Assembly (NCBI RefSeq): GCF_964204865.1
Contig: NC_135254.1
Coordinates: forward strand, 2,485,001 to 2,549,000
Reading direction: 5' to 3'
DNA length: 64,000 bases
Source: Styela clava
Lineage: Eukaryota; Chordata; Ascidiacea; Stolidobranchia; Styelidae
Part shown: piece after piece, positions 49,550-63,185 of the stretch
Layout of the letters: the number at the start of each line of letters is the position of its first letter
Numbering within the stretch: the stretch's first letter is position 1
The notes under the pieces: model-generated
The model's database searches: none
Told to the model about the DNA's origin: nothing
Seen by the model: the letters and a program-made list of their open reading frames with translations, nothing else
Translations under genes and position numbers: made by a program

Positions 49550-50300
49550 ATACAAAACTATAAACAATGAGCCGCAGCTACGATAAGTACCTTAAACAGG
49601 GAATAATGATATTTCCGAATCTTGGCTCTCATTCTATTGCTCAATCAATGGCAACACAATCTGAATGTGAAACTGCAAACAAGGAATCAATCTAGAGACG
49701 GTTGGATAAAGGGATAACTTGGATAATGGCAAGGCATGTCATGGACTAATATCAATAAATGGATTGTAAGATTGGTCATGAGAAAGATAACACACCCAAA
49801 CGAGGATCAATACGGCCACAACTAATGAAAGCAAAGTGGCCGCTCATTGACTTAACTCGTAAGCCAACAAGATATTGGTAGTGAGCAAATATATAAAAGG
49901 GATAGCGCGAACGCAGTCCCCACTAGCAGAAATTACACGACCGAGTTATCCACATTTGGGATAATCGCTAGGGTCAATTTAGTCTGGGTGCAATGACTAA
50001 ACCTCGCCTAGGCAGAACCGCCTTTGTGATCGCGGTTGACTGCCTCGTCAGGTAAGTATGATTTGTGACGATTGGTTACGCATCATGTATGAATGTTCTA
50101 TGCTAAGTGTTGAGAAGAACTTCTCAACATTAAAAACGATATGTGCAAAAGTTGCAATTTTAATTGATTCGTCTGTGGGTAACGTACAATACGATTCATT
50201 GCGTTCACTCTTTTATGTGATACATCGCGAGTTCTTTGCCATCCGATGGCAGAGTGAAGTTGAACAACTTTACAAAAAATAGCAAGGACCAGGGGGTGGA
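49550..50300 (+). repeat. m68, A-alpha, 751 bp
   Basis: As m61. 'gcaaagtggcc' is private. Confidence 0.95.
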
Positions 50301-51063
50301 ATATTAAACTATAAACAAAGAGCCGCAGCTACGATACGTACCTTAAACAGGGAATAATGATATTTCCGAATCTTGGCGCTCATTCTATTGCTCAATCAAT
50401 GGCAACACAATCTGAATGTGAAACTGCAAACAAGGAATCAATCTAGAGACGGTTGGATAAAGGGCTAACTTGGATAATGGCAAGGCATGTCATGGACTAA
50501 TATCAATAAATAAATTAATAAATGGATTGTAAGATTGGTCATGAGAAATTTAACACACCCAAACGAGGATCAATACGGCCACAACTAATGAAAGCAACGT
50601 GGCCGCTCATTGACTTAACTCGTAAGCCAACAAGATATTGGTAGTGAGCAAATATATAAAAGGGATAGCGCGAACGCAGTCCCCACTAGCAGAAATTACA
50701 CGACCGAGTTATCCACATTTGGGATAATCGCTAGGGTCAATTTAGTCTGGGTGCAATGACTAAACCTCGCCTAGGCAGAACCGCCTTTGTGATCGCGGTT
50801 GACTGCCTCGTCAGGTAAGTATGATTTGTGACGATTGGTTACGCATCATGAATGAATGTTCTATGCTAAGTGTTGAGAAGAACTTCTCAACATTAAAAAC
50901 GATATGTGCAAAAGTTGCAATTTTAATTGATTCGTCTGTGGGTAACGTGGAATACGATTCATTGCGTTCACTCTTTTATGTGATACATCGCGAGTTCTTT
51001 GCTATCCGATGGCAGAGTGAAGTTGAACAACTTTACAAAAAATAGCAAGGACCAGGGGGTGGT
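50301..51063 (+). repeat. m69, A-alpha, 763 bp
   Basis: Copy of m65. Confidence 0.95.
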
Positions 51064-51813
51064 ATATTAAACTATAAACAATGAGCCGCAGCTACGATAC
51101 GTACCTTAAACATGGAATAATGATATTTCCGAATCTTGGCGCTCATTCTATTGCTCAATCAATGGCAAAACAATCTGAATGTGAAACTGCAAACAAGGAA
51201 TCAATCTAGAGACTGTTGGATAAAGGGATAACTTGGATAATGGCAAGGCATGTCATGGACTAATATCAATAAATGGATTGTAAGATTGGTCATGAGAAAG
51301 ATAACACACCCAAACGAGGATCAATACGGCCACAACTAATGAAAGCAACGTGGCCGCTCATTGACTTAACTCGTAAGCCAACAAGATATTGGTAGTGAGC
51401 AAATATATAAAAGGGATAGCGCGAACGCAGTCCCCACTAGCAGAAATTACACGACCGAGTTATCCACATTTGGGATAATCGCTAGGGTCAATTTAGTCTG
51501 GGTGCAATGACTAAACCTCGCCTAGGCAGAACCGCCTTTGTGATCGCGGTTGACTGCCTCGTCAGGTAAGTATGATTTGTGACGATTGGTTACGCATCAT
51601 GTATGAATGTTCTATGCTAAGTGTTGAGAAGAACTTCTCAACATTAAAAACGATATGTGCAAAAGTTGCAATTTTAATTGATTCGTCTGTGGGTAACGTG
51701 GAATACGATTCATTGCGTTCACTCTTTTATGTGATACATCGCGAGTTCTTTGCCATCCGATGGCAGAGTGAAGTTGAACAACTTTACAAAAAATAGCAGG
51801 ACCAGGGGGTGGA
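51064..51813 (+). repeat. m70, A-alpha, 750 bp
   Basis: Copy of m66. Confidence 0.95.
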
Positions 51814-52576
51814 ATATTAAACTATAAACAAAGAGCCGCAGTTACGATACGTACCCTAAACAGGGAATAATGATATTTCCGAATCTTGGCGCTCATTCTA
51901 TTGCTCAATCAATGGCAACACAATCTGAATGTGAAACTGCAAACAAGGAATAAATCTAGAGACGGTTGGATAAAGGGCTAACTTGGATAATGGCAAGGCA
52001 TGTCATGGACTAATATCAATAAATAAATTAATAAATGGATTGTAAGATTGGTCATGAGAAAGATAACACACCCAAACGAGGATCAATACGGCCACAACTA
52101 ATGAAAGCAACGTGGCCGCTCATTGACTTAACCCGTAAGCCAACAGGATATTGGTAGTGAGCAAATATATAAAAGGGATAGCGCGAACGCAGTCCCCACT
52201 AGCAGAAATTACACGACCGAGTTATCCACATTTGGGATAATCGCTAGGGTCAATTTAGTCTGGGTGCAATGACTAAACCTCGCCTAGGCAGAACCGCCTT
52301 TGTGATCGCGGTTGACTGCCTCGTCAGGTAAGTATGATTTGTGACGATTGGTTACGCATCATGAATGAATGTTCTATGCTAAGTGTTGAGAAGAACTTCT
52401 CAACATTAAAAACGACATGTGCAAAAGTTGCAATTTTAATTGATTCGTCTGTGGGTAACGTGGAATACGATTCATTGCGTTCAATCTTTTATGTGATACA
52501 TCGCGAGTTCTTTGCCATCCGATTGCAGAGTGAAGTTGAACAACTTTACAAAAAATAGCAAGGACCAGGGGGTGGA
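51814..52576 (+). repeat. m71, A-alpha, 763 bp
   Basis: Copy of m67 plus 'ttcaatctt' (L to I), a mark shared with m83. Confidence 0.95.
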
Positions 52577-53327
52577 ATACAAAACTATAAACAATGAGCC
52601 GCAGCTACGATAAGTACCTTAAACAGGGAATAATGATATTTCCGAATCTTGGCTCTCATTCTATTGCTCAATCAATGGCAACACAATCTGAATGTGAAAC
52701 TGCAAACAAGGAATCAATCTAGAGACGGTTGGATAAAGGGATAACTTGGATAATGGCAAGGCATGTCATGGACTAATATCAATAAATGGATTGTAAGATT
52801 GGTCATGAGAAAGATAACACACCCAAACGAGGATCAATACGGCCACAACTAATGAAAGCAACGTGGCCGCTCATTGACTTAACTCGTAAGCCAACAAGAT
52901 ATTGGTAGTGAGCAAATATATAAAAGGGATAGCGCGAACGCAGTCCCCACTAGCAGAAATTACACGACCGAGTTATCCACATTTGGGATAATCGCTAGGG
53001 TCAATTTAGTCTGGGTGCAATGACTAAACCTCGCCTAGGCAGAACCGCCTTTGTGATCGCGGTTGACTGCCTCGTCAGGTAAGTATGATTTGTGACGATT
53101 GGTTACGCATCATGTATGAATGTTCTATGCTAAGTGTTGAGAAGAACTTCTAAACATTAAAAACGATATGTGCAAAAGTTGCAATTTTATTTGATTCGTC
53201 TGTGGGTAACGTACAATACGATTCATTGCGTTCACTCTTTTATGTGATACATCGCGAGTTCTTTGCCATCCGATGGCAGAGTGAAGTTGAACAACTTTAC
53301 AAAAAATAGCAAGGACCAGGGGGTGGC
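52577..53327 (+). repeat. m72, A-alpha, 751 bp
   Basis: Copy of m68 plus 'ttctaaac' (stop in the ORF) and 'ttatttg'. Confidence 0.95.
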
Positions 53328-54090
53328 ATATTAAACTATAAACAAAGAGCCGCAGCTACGATACGTACCTTAAACAGGGAATAATGATATTTCCGAATCT
53401 TGGCGCTCATTCTATTGCTCAATCAATGGCAACACAATCTGAATGTGAAACTGCAAACAAGGAATCAATCTAGAGACGGTTGGATAAAGGGCTAACTTGG
53501 ATAATGGCAAGGCATGTCATGGACTAATATCAATAAATAAATTAATAAATGGATTGTAAGATTGGTCATGAGAAATTTAACACACCCAAACGAGGATCAA
53601 TACGGCCACAACTAATGAAAGCAACGTGGCCGCTCATTGACTTAACTCGTAAGCCAACAAGATATTGGTAGTGAGCAAATATATAAAAGGGATAGCGCGA
53701 ACGCAGTCCCCACTAGCAGAAATTACACGACCGAGTTATCCACATTTGGGATAATCGCTAGGGTCAATTTAGTCTGGGTGCAATGACTAAACCTCGCCTA
53801 GGCAGAACCGCCTTTGTGATCGCGGTTGACTGCCTCGTCAGGTAAGTATGATTTGTGACGATTGGTTACGCATCATGAATGAATGTTCTATGCTAAGTGT
53901 TGAGAAGAACTTCTCAACATTAAAAACGATATGTGCAAAAGTTGCAATTTTAATTGATTCGTCTGTGGGTAACGTGGAATACGATTCATTGCGTTCACTC
54001 TTTTAAGTGATACATCGCGAGTTCTTTGCCATCCGATGGCAGAGTGAAGTTGAACAACTTTACAAAAAATAGCAAGGACCAGGGGGTGGT
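53328..54090 (+). repeat. m73, A-alpha, 763 bp
   Basis: Preceded by 'ggc'; long form with 'ttttaagtg' stop. Confidence 0.95.
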
Positions 54091-54841
54091 ATATTAAACT
54101 ATAAACAATGAGCCGCAGCTACGATACGTACCTTAAACATGGAATAATGATATTTCCGAATCTTGGCGCTCATTCTATTGCTCAATCAATGGCAACACAA
54201 TCTGAATGTGAAACTGCAAACAAGGAATCAATCTAGAGACGGTTGGATAAAGGGATAACTTGGATAATGGCAAGGCATGTCATGGACTAATATCAATAAA
54301 TGGATTGTAAGATTGGTCATGAGAAAGATAACACACCCAAACGAGGATCAATACGGCCACAACTAATGAAAGCAACGTGGCCGCTCATTGACTTAACTCG
54401 TAAGCCAACAAGATATTGGTAGTGAGCAAATATATAAAAGGGATAGCGCGAACGCAGTCCCCACTAGCAGAAATTACACGACCGAGTTATCCACATTTGG
54501 GATAATCGCTAGGGTCAATTTAGTCTGGGTGCAATGACTAAACCTCGCCTAGGCAGAACCGCCTTTGTGATCGCGGTTGACTGCCTCGTCAGGTAAGTAT
54601 GATTTGTGACGATTGGTTACGCATCATGTATGAATGTTCTATGCTAAGTGTTGAGAAGAACTTCTAAACATTAAAAACGATATGTGCAAAAGTTGCAATT
54701 TTATTTGATTCGTCTGTGGGTAACGTACAATACGATTCATTGCGTTCACTCTTTTATGTGATACATCGCGAGTTCTTTGCCATCCGATGGCAGAGTGAAG
54801 TTGAACAACTTTACAAAAAATAGCAAGGACCAGGGGGTGGC
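54091..54841 (+). repeat. m74, A-alpha, 751 bp
   Basis: Short form with the 'ttctaaac' stop of m72. Confidence 0.95.
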
Positions 54842-55604
54842 ATATTAAACTATAAACAAAGAGCCGCAGCTACGATACGTACCTTAAACAGGGAATAATG
54901 ATATTTCCGAATCTTGGCGCTCATTCTATTGCTCAATCAATGGCAACACAATCTGAATGTGAAACTGCAAACAAGGAATCAATCTAGAGACGGTTGGATA
55001 AAGGGCTAACTTGGATAATGGCAAGGCATGTCATGGACTAATATCAATAAATAAATTAATAAATGGATTGTAAGATTGGTCATGAGAAATTTAACACACC
55101 CAAACGAGGATCAATACGGCCACAACTAATGAAAGCAACGTGGCCGCTCATTGACTTAACTCGTAAGCCAACAAGATATTGGTAGTGAGCAAATATATAA
55201 AAGGGATAGCGCGAACGCAGTCCCCACTAGCAGAAATTACACGACCGAGTTATCCACATTTGGGATAATCGCTAGGGTCAATTTAGTCTGGGTGCAATGA
55301 CTAAACCTCGCCTAGGCAGAACCGCCTTTGTGATCGCGGTTGACTGCCTCGTCAGGTAAGTATGATTTGTGACGATTGGTTACGCATCATGAATGAATGT
55401 TCTATGCTAAGTGTTGAGAAGAACTTCTCAACATTAAAAACGATATGTGCAAAAGTTGCAATTTTAATTGATTCGTCTGTGGGTAACGTGGAATACGATT
55501 CATTGCGTTCACTCTTTTAAGTGATACATCGCGAGTTCTTTGCCATCCGATGGCAGAGTGAAGTTGAACAACTTTACAAAAAATAGCAAGGACCAGGGGG
55601 TGGT
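54842..55604 (+). repeat. m75, A-alpha, 763 bp
   Basis: Copy of m73. Confidence 0.95.
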
Positions 55605-56355
55605 ATATTAAACTATAAACAATGAGCCGCAGCTACGATACGTACCTTAAACATGGAATAATGATATTTCCGAATCTTGGCGCTCATTCTATTGCTCAAT
55701 CAATGGCAACACAATCTGAATGTGAAACTGCAAACAAGGAATCAATCTAGAGACGGTTGGATAAAGGGATAACTTGGATAATGGCAAGGCATGTCATGGA
55801 CTAATATCAATAAATGGATTGTAAGATTGGTCATGAGAAAGATAACACACCCAAACGAGGATCAATACGGCCACAACTAATGAAAGCAACGTGGCCGCTC
55901 ATTGACTTAACTCGTAAGCCAACAAGATATTGGTAGTGAGCAAATATATAAAAGGGATAGCGCGAACGCAGTCCCCACTAGCAGAAATTACACGACCGAG
56001 TTATCCACATTTGGGATAATCGCTAGGGTCAATTTAGTCTGGGTGCAATGACTAAACCTCGCCTAGGCAGAACCGCCTTTGTGATCGCGGTTGACTGCCT
56101 CGTCAGGTAAGTATGATTTGTGACGATTGGTTACGCATCATGTATGAATGTTCTATGCTAAGTGTTGAGAAGAACTTCTCAACATTAAAAACGATATGTG
56201 CAAAAGTTGCAATTTTTATTGATTCGTCTGTGGGTAACGTACAATACGATTCATTGCGTTCACTCTTTTATGTGATACATCGCGAGTTCTTTGCCATCCG
56301 ATGGCAGAGTGAAGTTGAACAACTTTACAAAAAATAGCAAGGACCAGGGGGTGGA
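55605..56355 (+). repeat. m76, A-alpha, 751 bp
   Basis: Short form; 'aatttttattg' (L to F), dyad intact. Confidence 0.95.
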
Positions 56356-57118
56356 ATATTAAACTATAAACAAAGAGCCGCAGCTACGATACGTACCTTA
56401 AACAGGGAATAATGATATTTCCGAATCTTGGCGCTCATTCTATTGCTCAATCAATGGCAACACAATCTGAATGTGAAACTGCAAACAAGGAATCAATCTA
56501 GAGACGGTTGGATAAAGGGCTAACTTGGATAATGGCAAGGCATGTCATGGACTAATATCAATAAATAAATTAATAAATGGATTGTAAGATTGGTCATGAG
56601 AAATTTAACACACCCAAACGAGGATCAATACGGCCACAACTAATGAAAGCAACGTGGCCGCTCATTGACTTAACTCGTAAGCCAACAAGATATTGGTAGT
56701 GAGCAAATATATAAAAGGGATAGCGCGAACGCAGTCCCCACTAGCAGAAATTACACGACCGAGTTATCCACATTTGGGATAATCGCTAGGGTCAATTTAG
56801 TCTGGGTGCAATGACTAAACCTCGCCTAGGCAGAACCGCCTTTGTGATCGCGGTTGACTGCCTCGTCAGGTAAGTATGATTTGTGACGATTGGTTACGCA
56901 TCATGAATGAATGTTCTATGCTAAGTGTTGAGAAGAACTTCTCAACATTAAAAACGATATGTGCAAAAGTTGCAATTTTAATTGATTCGTCTGTGGGTAA
57001 CGTGGAATACGATTCATTGCGTTCACTCTTTTAAGTGATACATCGCGAGTTCTTTGCCATCCGATGGCAGAGTGAAGTTGAACAACTTTACAAAAAATAG
57101 CAAGGACCAGGGGGTGGT
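56356..57118 (+). repeat. m77, A-alpha, 763 bp
   Basis: Long form with 'ttttaagtg' stop. Confidence 0.95.
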
Positions 57119-57869
57119 ATATTAAACTATAAACAATGAGCCGCAGCTACGATACGTACCTTAAACATGGAATAATGATATTTCCGAATCTTGGCGCTCA
57201 TTCTATTGCTCAATCAATGGCAACACAATCTGAATGTGAAACTGCAAACAAGGAATCAATCTAGAGACGGTTGGATAAAGGGATAACTTGGATAATGGCA
57301 AGGCATGTCATGGACTAATATCAATAAATGGATTGTAAGATTGGTCATGAGAAAGATAACACACCCAAACGAGGATCAATACGGTCACAACTAATGAAAG
57401 CAACGTGGCCGCTCATTGACTTAACTCGTAAGCCAACAAGATATTGGTAGTGAGCAAATATATAAAAGGGATAGCGCGAACGCAGTCCCCACTAGCAGAA
57501 ATTACACGACCGAGTTATCCACATTTGGGATAATCGCTAGGGTCAATTTAGTCTGGGTGCAATGACTAAACCTCGCCTAGGCAGAACCGCCTTTGTGATC
57601 GCGGTTGACTGCCTCGTCAGGTAAGTATGATTTGTGACGATTGGTTACGCATCATGTATGAATGTTCTATGCTAAGTGTTGAGAAGAACTTCTCAACATT
57701 AAAAACGATATGTGCAAAAGTTGCAATTTTAATTGATTCGTCTGTGGGTAACGTACAATACGATTCATTGCGTTCACTCTTTTATGTGATACATCGCGAG
57801 TTCTTTGCCATCCGATGGCAGAGTGAAGTTGAACAACTTTACAAAAAATAGCAAGGACCAGGGGGTGGA
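57119..57869 (+). repeat. m78, A-alpha, 751 bp
   Basis: Short form; 'acggtcacaac' breaks the CGGCCAC arm. Confidence 0.95.
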
Positions 57870-58632
57870 ATATTAAACTATAAACAAAGAGCCGCAGCTA
57901 CGATACGTACCTTAAACAGGGAATAATGATATTTCCGAATCTTGGCGCTCATTCTATTGCTCAATCAATGGCAACACAATCTGAATGTGAAACTGCAAAC
58001 AAGGAATCAATCTAGAGACGGTTGGATAAAGGGCTAACTTGGATAATGGCAAGGCATGTCATGGACTAATATCAATAAATAAATTAATAAATGGATTGTA
58101 AGATTGGTCATGAGAAATTTAACACACCCAAACGAGGATCAATACGGCCACAACTAATGAAAGCAACGTGGCCGCTCATTGACTTAACTCGTAAGCCAAC
58201 AAGATATTGGTAGTGAGCAAATATATAAAAGGGATAGCGCGAACGCAGTCCCCACTAGCAGAAATTACACGACCGAGTTATCCACATTTGGGATAATCGC
58301 TAGGGTCAATTTAGTCTGGGTGCAATGACTAAACCTCGCCTAGGCAGAACCGCCTTTGTGATCGCGGTTGACTGCCTCGTCAGGTAAGTATGATTTGTGA
58401 CGATTGGTTACGCATCATGTATGAATGTTCTATGCTAAGTGTTGAGAAGAACTTCTCAACATTAAAAACGATATGTGCAAAAGTTGCAATTTTAATTGAT
58501 TCGTCTGTGGGTAACGTACAATACGATTCATTGCGTTCACTCTTTTATGTGATACATCGCGAGTTCTTTGCCATCCGATGGCAGAGTGAAGTTGAACAAC
58601 TTTACAAAAAATAGCAAGGACCAGGGGGTGGA
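57870..58632 (+). repeat. m79, A-alpha chimera, 763 bp
   Basis: Long-form 5' part with the N-to-Y and E-to-Q marks of the short form in its 3' half. It shifts the long/short phase. Confidence 0.95.
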
Positions 58633-59395
58633 ATATTAAACTATAAACAAAGAGCCGCAGCTACGATACGTACCTTAAACAGGGAATAATGATATTTCCG
58701 AATCTTGGCGCTCATTCTATTGCTCAATCAATGGCAACACAATCTGAATGTGAAACTGCAAACAAGGAATCAATCTAGAGACGGTTGGATAAAGGGCTAA
58801 CTTGGATAATGGCAAGGCATGTCATGGACTAATATCAATAAATAAATTAATAAATGGATTGTAAGATTGGTCATGAGAAATTTAACACACCCAAACGAGG
58901 ATCAATACGGCCACAACTAATGAAAGCAACGTGGCCGCTCATTGACTTAACTCGTAAGCCAACAAGATATTGGTAGTGAGCAAATATATAAAAGGGATAG
59001 CGCGAACGCAGTCCCCACTAGCAGAAATTACACGACCGAGTTATCCACATTTGGGATAATCGCTAGGGTCAATTTAGTCTGGGTGCAATGACTAAACCTC
59101 GCCTAGGCAGAACCGCCTTTGTGATCGCGGTTGACTGCCTCGTCAGGTAAGTATGATTTGTGACGATTGGTTACGCATCATGAATGAATGTTCTATGCTA
59201 AGTGTTGAGAAGAACTTCTCAACATTAAAAACGATATGTGCAAAAGTTGCAATTTTAATTGATTCGTCTGTGGGTAACGTGGAATACGATTCATTGCGTT
59301 CACTCTTTTAAGTGATACATCGCGAGTTCTTTGCCATCCGATGGCAGAGTGAAGTTGAACAACTTTACAAAAAATAGCAAGGACCAGGGGGTGGT
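58633..59395 (+). repeat. m80, A-alpha, 763 bp
   Basis: Long form with 'ttttaagtg' stop. Confidence 0.95.
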
Positions 59396-60145
59396 ATATT
59401 AAACTATAAACAATGAGCCGCAGCTACGATACGTACCTTAAACATGGAATAATGATATTTCCGAATCTTGGCGCTCATTCTATTGCTCAATCAATGGCAA
59501 CACAATCTGAATGTGAAACTGCAAACAAGGAATCAATCTAGAGACGGTTGGATAAAGGGATAACTTGGATAATGGCAAGGCATGTCATGGACTAATATCA
59601 ATAAATGGATTGTAAGATTGGTCATGAGAAAGATAACACACCCAAACGAGGATCAATACGGCCACAACTAATGAAAGCAACGTGGCCGCTCATTGACTTA
59701 ACTCGTAAGCCAACAAGATATTGGTAGTGAGCAAATATATAAAAGGGATAGCGCGAACGCAGTCCCCACTAGCAGAAATTACACGACCGAGTTATCCACA
59801 TTTGGGATAATCGCTAGGGTCAATTTAGTCTGGGTGCAATGACTAAACCTCGCCTAGGCAGAACCGCCTTTGTGATCGCGGTTTACTGCCTCGTCAGGTA
59901 AGTATGATTTGTGACGATTGGTTACGCATCATGTATGAATGTTCTAGCTAAGTGTTGAGAAGAACTTCTCAACATTAAAAACGATATGTGCAAAAGTTGC
60001 AATTTTAATTGATTCGTCTGTGGGTAACGTACAATACGATTCATTGCGTTCACTCTTTTATGTGATACATCGCGAATTCTTTGCCATCCGATGGCAGAGT
60101 GAAGTTGAACAACTTTACAAAAAATAGCAAGGACCAGGGGGTGGA
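59396..60145 (+). repeat. m81, A-alpha, 750 bp
   Basis: 'gtttactgcc', 1-bp deletion 'gttctagcta' and 'cgcgaattc', all three also in m86. Confidence 0.95.
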
Positions 60146-60908
60146 ATATTAAACTATAAACAAAGAGCCGCAGCTACGATACGTACCTTAAACAGGGAAT
60201 AATGATATTTCCGAATCTTGGCGCTCATTCTATTGCTCAATCAATGGCAACACAATCTGAATGTGAAACTGCAAACAAGGAATCAATCTAGAGACGGTTG
60301 GATAAAGGGCTAACTTGGATAATGGCAAGGCATGTCATGGACTAATATCAATAAATAAATTAATAAATGGATTGTAAGATTGGTCATGAGAAATTTAACA
60401 CACCCAAACGAGGATCAATACGGCCACAACTAATGAAAGCAACGTGGCCGCTCATTGACTTAACTCGTAAGCCAACAAGATATTGGTAGTGAGCAAATAT
60501 ATAAAAGGGATAGCGCGAACGCAGTCCCCACTAGCAGAAATTACACGACCGAGTTATCCACATTTGGGATAATCGCTAGGGTCAATTTAGTCTGGGTGCA
60601 ATGACTAAACCTCGCCTAGGCAGAACCGCCTTTGTGATCGCGGTTGACTGCCTCGTCAGGTAAGTATGATTTGTGACGATTGGTTACGCATCATGAATGA
60701 ATGTTCTATGCTAAGTGTTGAGAAGAACTTCTCAACATTAAAAACGATATGTGCAAAAGTTGCAATTTTAATTGATTCGTCTGTGGGTAACGTGGAATAC
60801 GATTCATTGCGTTCACTCTTTTAAGTGATACATCGCGAGTTCTTTGCCATCCGATGGCAGAGTGAAGTTGAACAACTTTACAAAAAATAGCAAGGACCAG
60901 GGGGTGGT
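60146..60908 (+). repeat. m82, A-alpha, 763 bp
   Basis: Long form with 'ttttaagtg' stop. Confidence 0.95.
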
Positions 60909-61671
60909 ATATTAAACTATAAACAATGAGCCGCAGCTACGATACGTACCTTAAACATGGAATAATGATATTTCCGAATCTTGGCGCTCATTCTATTGCT
61001 CAATCAATGGCAACACAATCTGAATGTGAAACTGCAAACAAGGAATAAATCTAGAGACGGTTGGATAAAGGGCTAACTTGGATAATGGCAAGGCATGTCA
61101 TGGACTAATATCAATAAATAAATTAATAAATGGATTGTAAGATTGGTCATGAGAAAGATAACACACCCAAACGAGGATCAATACGGCCACAACTAATGAA
61201 AGCAACGTGGCCGCTCATTGACTTAACCCGTAAGCCAACAGGATATTGGTAGTGAGCAAATATATAAAAGGGATAGCGCGAACGCAGTCCCCACTAGCAG
61301 AAATTACACGACCGAGTTATCCACATTTGGGATAATCGCTAGGGTCAATTTAGTCTGGGTGCAATGACTAAACCTCGCCTAGGCAGAACCGCCTTTGTGA
61401 TCGCGGTTGACTGCCTCGTCAGGTAAGTATGATTTGTGACGATTGGTTACGCATCATGAATGAATGTTCTATGCTAAGTGTTGAGAAGAACTTCTCAACA
61501 TTAAAAACGACATGTGCAAAAGTTGCAATTTTAATTGATTCGTCTGTGGGTAACGTGGAATACGATTCATTGCGTTCAATCTTTTATGTGATACATCGCG
61601 AGTTCTTTGCCATCCGATTGCAGAGTGAAGTTGAACAACTTTACAAAAAATAGCAAGGACCAGGGGGTGGA
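60909..61671 (+). repeat. m83, A-alpha chimera, 763 bp
   Basis: Short-form first ~130 bp ('acatggaa'), then m71 sequence from 'ggaataaatc' on. Confidence 0.95.
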
Positions 61672-62422
61672 ATACAAAACTATAAACAATGAGCCGCAGC
61701 AACGATAAGTACCTTAAACAGGGAATAATGATATTTCCGAATCTTGGCTCTCATTCTATTGCTCAATCAATGGCAACACAATCTGAATGTGAAACTGCAA
61801 ACAAGGAATCAATCTAGAGACGGTTGGATAAAGGGATAACTTGGATAATGGCAAGGCATGTCATGGACTAATATCAATAAATGGATTGTAAGATTGGTCA
61901 TGAGAAAGATAACACACCCAAACGAGGATCAATACGGCCACAACTAATGAAAGCAACGTGGCCGCTCATTGACTTAACTCGTAAGCCAACAAGATATTGG
62001 TAGTGAGCAAATATATAAAAGGGATAGCGCGAACGCAGTCCCCACTAGCAGAAATTACACGACCGAGTTATCCACATTTGGGATAATCGCTAGGGTCAAT
62101 TTAGTCTGGGTGCAATGACTAAACCTCGCCTAGGCAGAACCGCCTTTGTGATCGCGGTTGACTGCCTCGTCAGGTAAGTATGATTTGTGACGATTGGTTA
62201 CGCATCATGTATGAATGTTCTATGCTAAGTGTTGAGAAGAACTTCTAAACATTAAAAACGATATGTGCAAAAGTTGCAATTTTATTTGATTCGTCTGTGG
62301 GTAACGTACAATACGATTCATTGCGTTCACTCTTTTATGTGATACATCGCGAGTTCTTTGCCATCCGATGGCAGAGTGAAGTTGAACAACTTTACAAAAA
62401 ATAGCAAGGACCAGGGGGTGGC
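61672..62422 (+). repeat. m84, A-alpha, 751 bp
   Basis: Copy of m72 with 'gcaacgataag'. A chance minus-strand frame at 61469-61702 spans the m83/m84 boundary. Confidence 0.95.
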
Positions 62423-63185
62423 ATATTAAACTATAAACAAAGAGCCGCAGCTACGATACGTACCTTAAACAGGGAATAATGATATTTCCGAATCTTGGCG
62501 CTCATTCTATTGCTCAATCAATGGCAACACAATCTGAATGTGAAACTGCAAACAAGGAATCAATCTAGAGACGGTTGGATAAAGGGCTAACTTGGATAAT
62601 GGCAAGGCATGTCATGGACTAATATCAATAAATAAATTAATAAATGGATTGTAAGATTGGTCATGAGAAATTTAACACACCCAAACGAGGATCAATACGG
62701 CCACAACTAATGAAAGCAACGTGGCCGCTCATTGACTTAACTCGTAAGCCAACAAGATATTGGTAGTGAGCAAATATATAAAAGGGATAGCGCGAACGCA
62801 GTCCCCACTAGCAGAAATTACACGACCGAGTTATCCACATTTGGGATAATCGCTAGGGTCAATTTAGTCTGGGTGCAATGACTAAACCTCGCCTAGGCAG
62901 AACCGCCTTTGTGATCGCGGTTGACTGCCTCGTCAGGTAAGTATGATTTGTGACGATTGGTTACGCATCATGAATGAATGTTCTATGCTAAGTGTTGAGA
63001 AGAACTTCTCAACATTAAAAACGATATGTGCAAAAGTTGCAATTTTAATTGATTCGTCTGTGGGTAACGTGGAATACGATTCATTGCGTTCACTCTTTTA
63101 AGTGATACATCGCGAGTTCTTTGCCATCCGATGGCAGAGTGAAGTTGAACAACTTTACAAAAAATAGCAAGGACCAGGGGGTGGT
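62423..63185 (+). repeat. m85, A-alpha, 763 bp
   Basis: Copy of m73 ('ggc' before the start, 'ttttaagtg'). Confidence 0.95.

Larger units (their letters stand above)
47274..50300 (+). repeat. Tetramer repeat copy 1 (3027 bp)
   Basis: m65-m68. Unit types, lengths (763, 750, 763, 751) and private marks recur in m69-m72. Confidence 0.92.
50301..53327 (+). repeat. Tetramer repeat copy 2 (3027 bp)
   Basis: m69-m72. It differs from copy 1 at a few sites, including 'ttcaatctt' in m71 and 'ttctaaac' plus 'ttatttg' in m72. These new marks are inherited by later units to the right (m74, m83, m84), so this copy or a sister was the source of further duplications. Confidence 0.92.
53328..57869 (+). repeat. 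Dimer run, three copies of 1514 bp
   Basis: Units m73-m78 alternate 763-bp and 751-bp A-alpha forms: 53328-54841, 54842-56355 and 56356-57869. Each 763-bp member carries 'ttttaagtg', a stop in the chance ORF. Confidence 0.92.
59396..63185 (+). repeat. Pentamer repeat (3790 bp), second copy starts at 63186
   Basis: m81-m85. m86 repeats the rare marks of m81: 'gtttactgcc', a 1-bp deletion giving 'gttctagcta', and 'cgcgaattc'. m80 and m85, the units before each, also match. m83-m85 additionally match m71-m73 at +9095. Confidence 0.9.
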
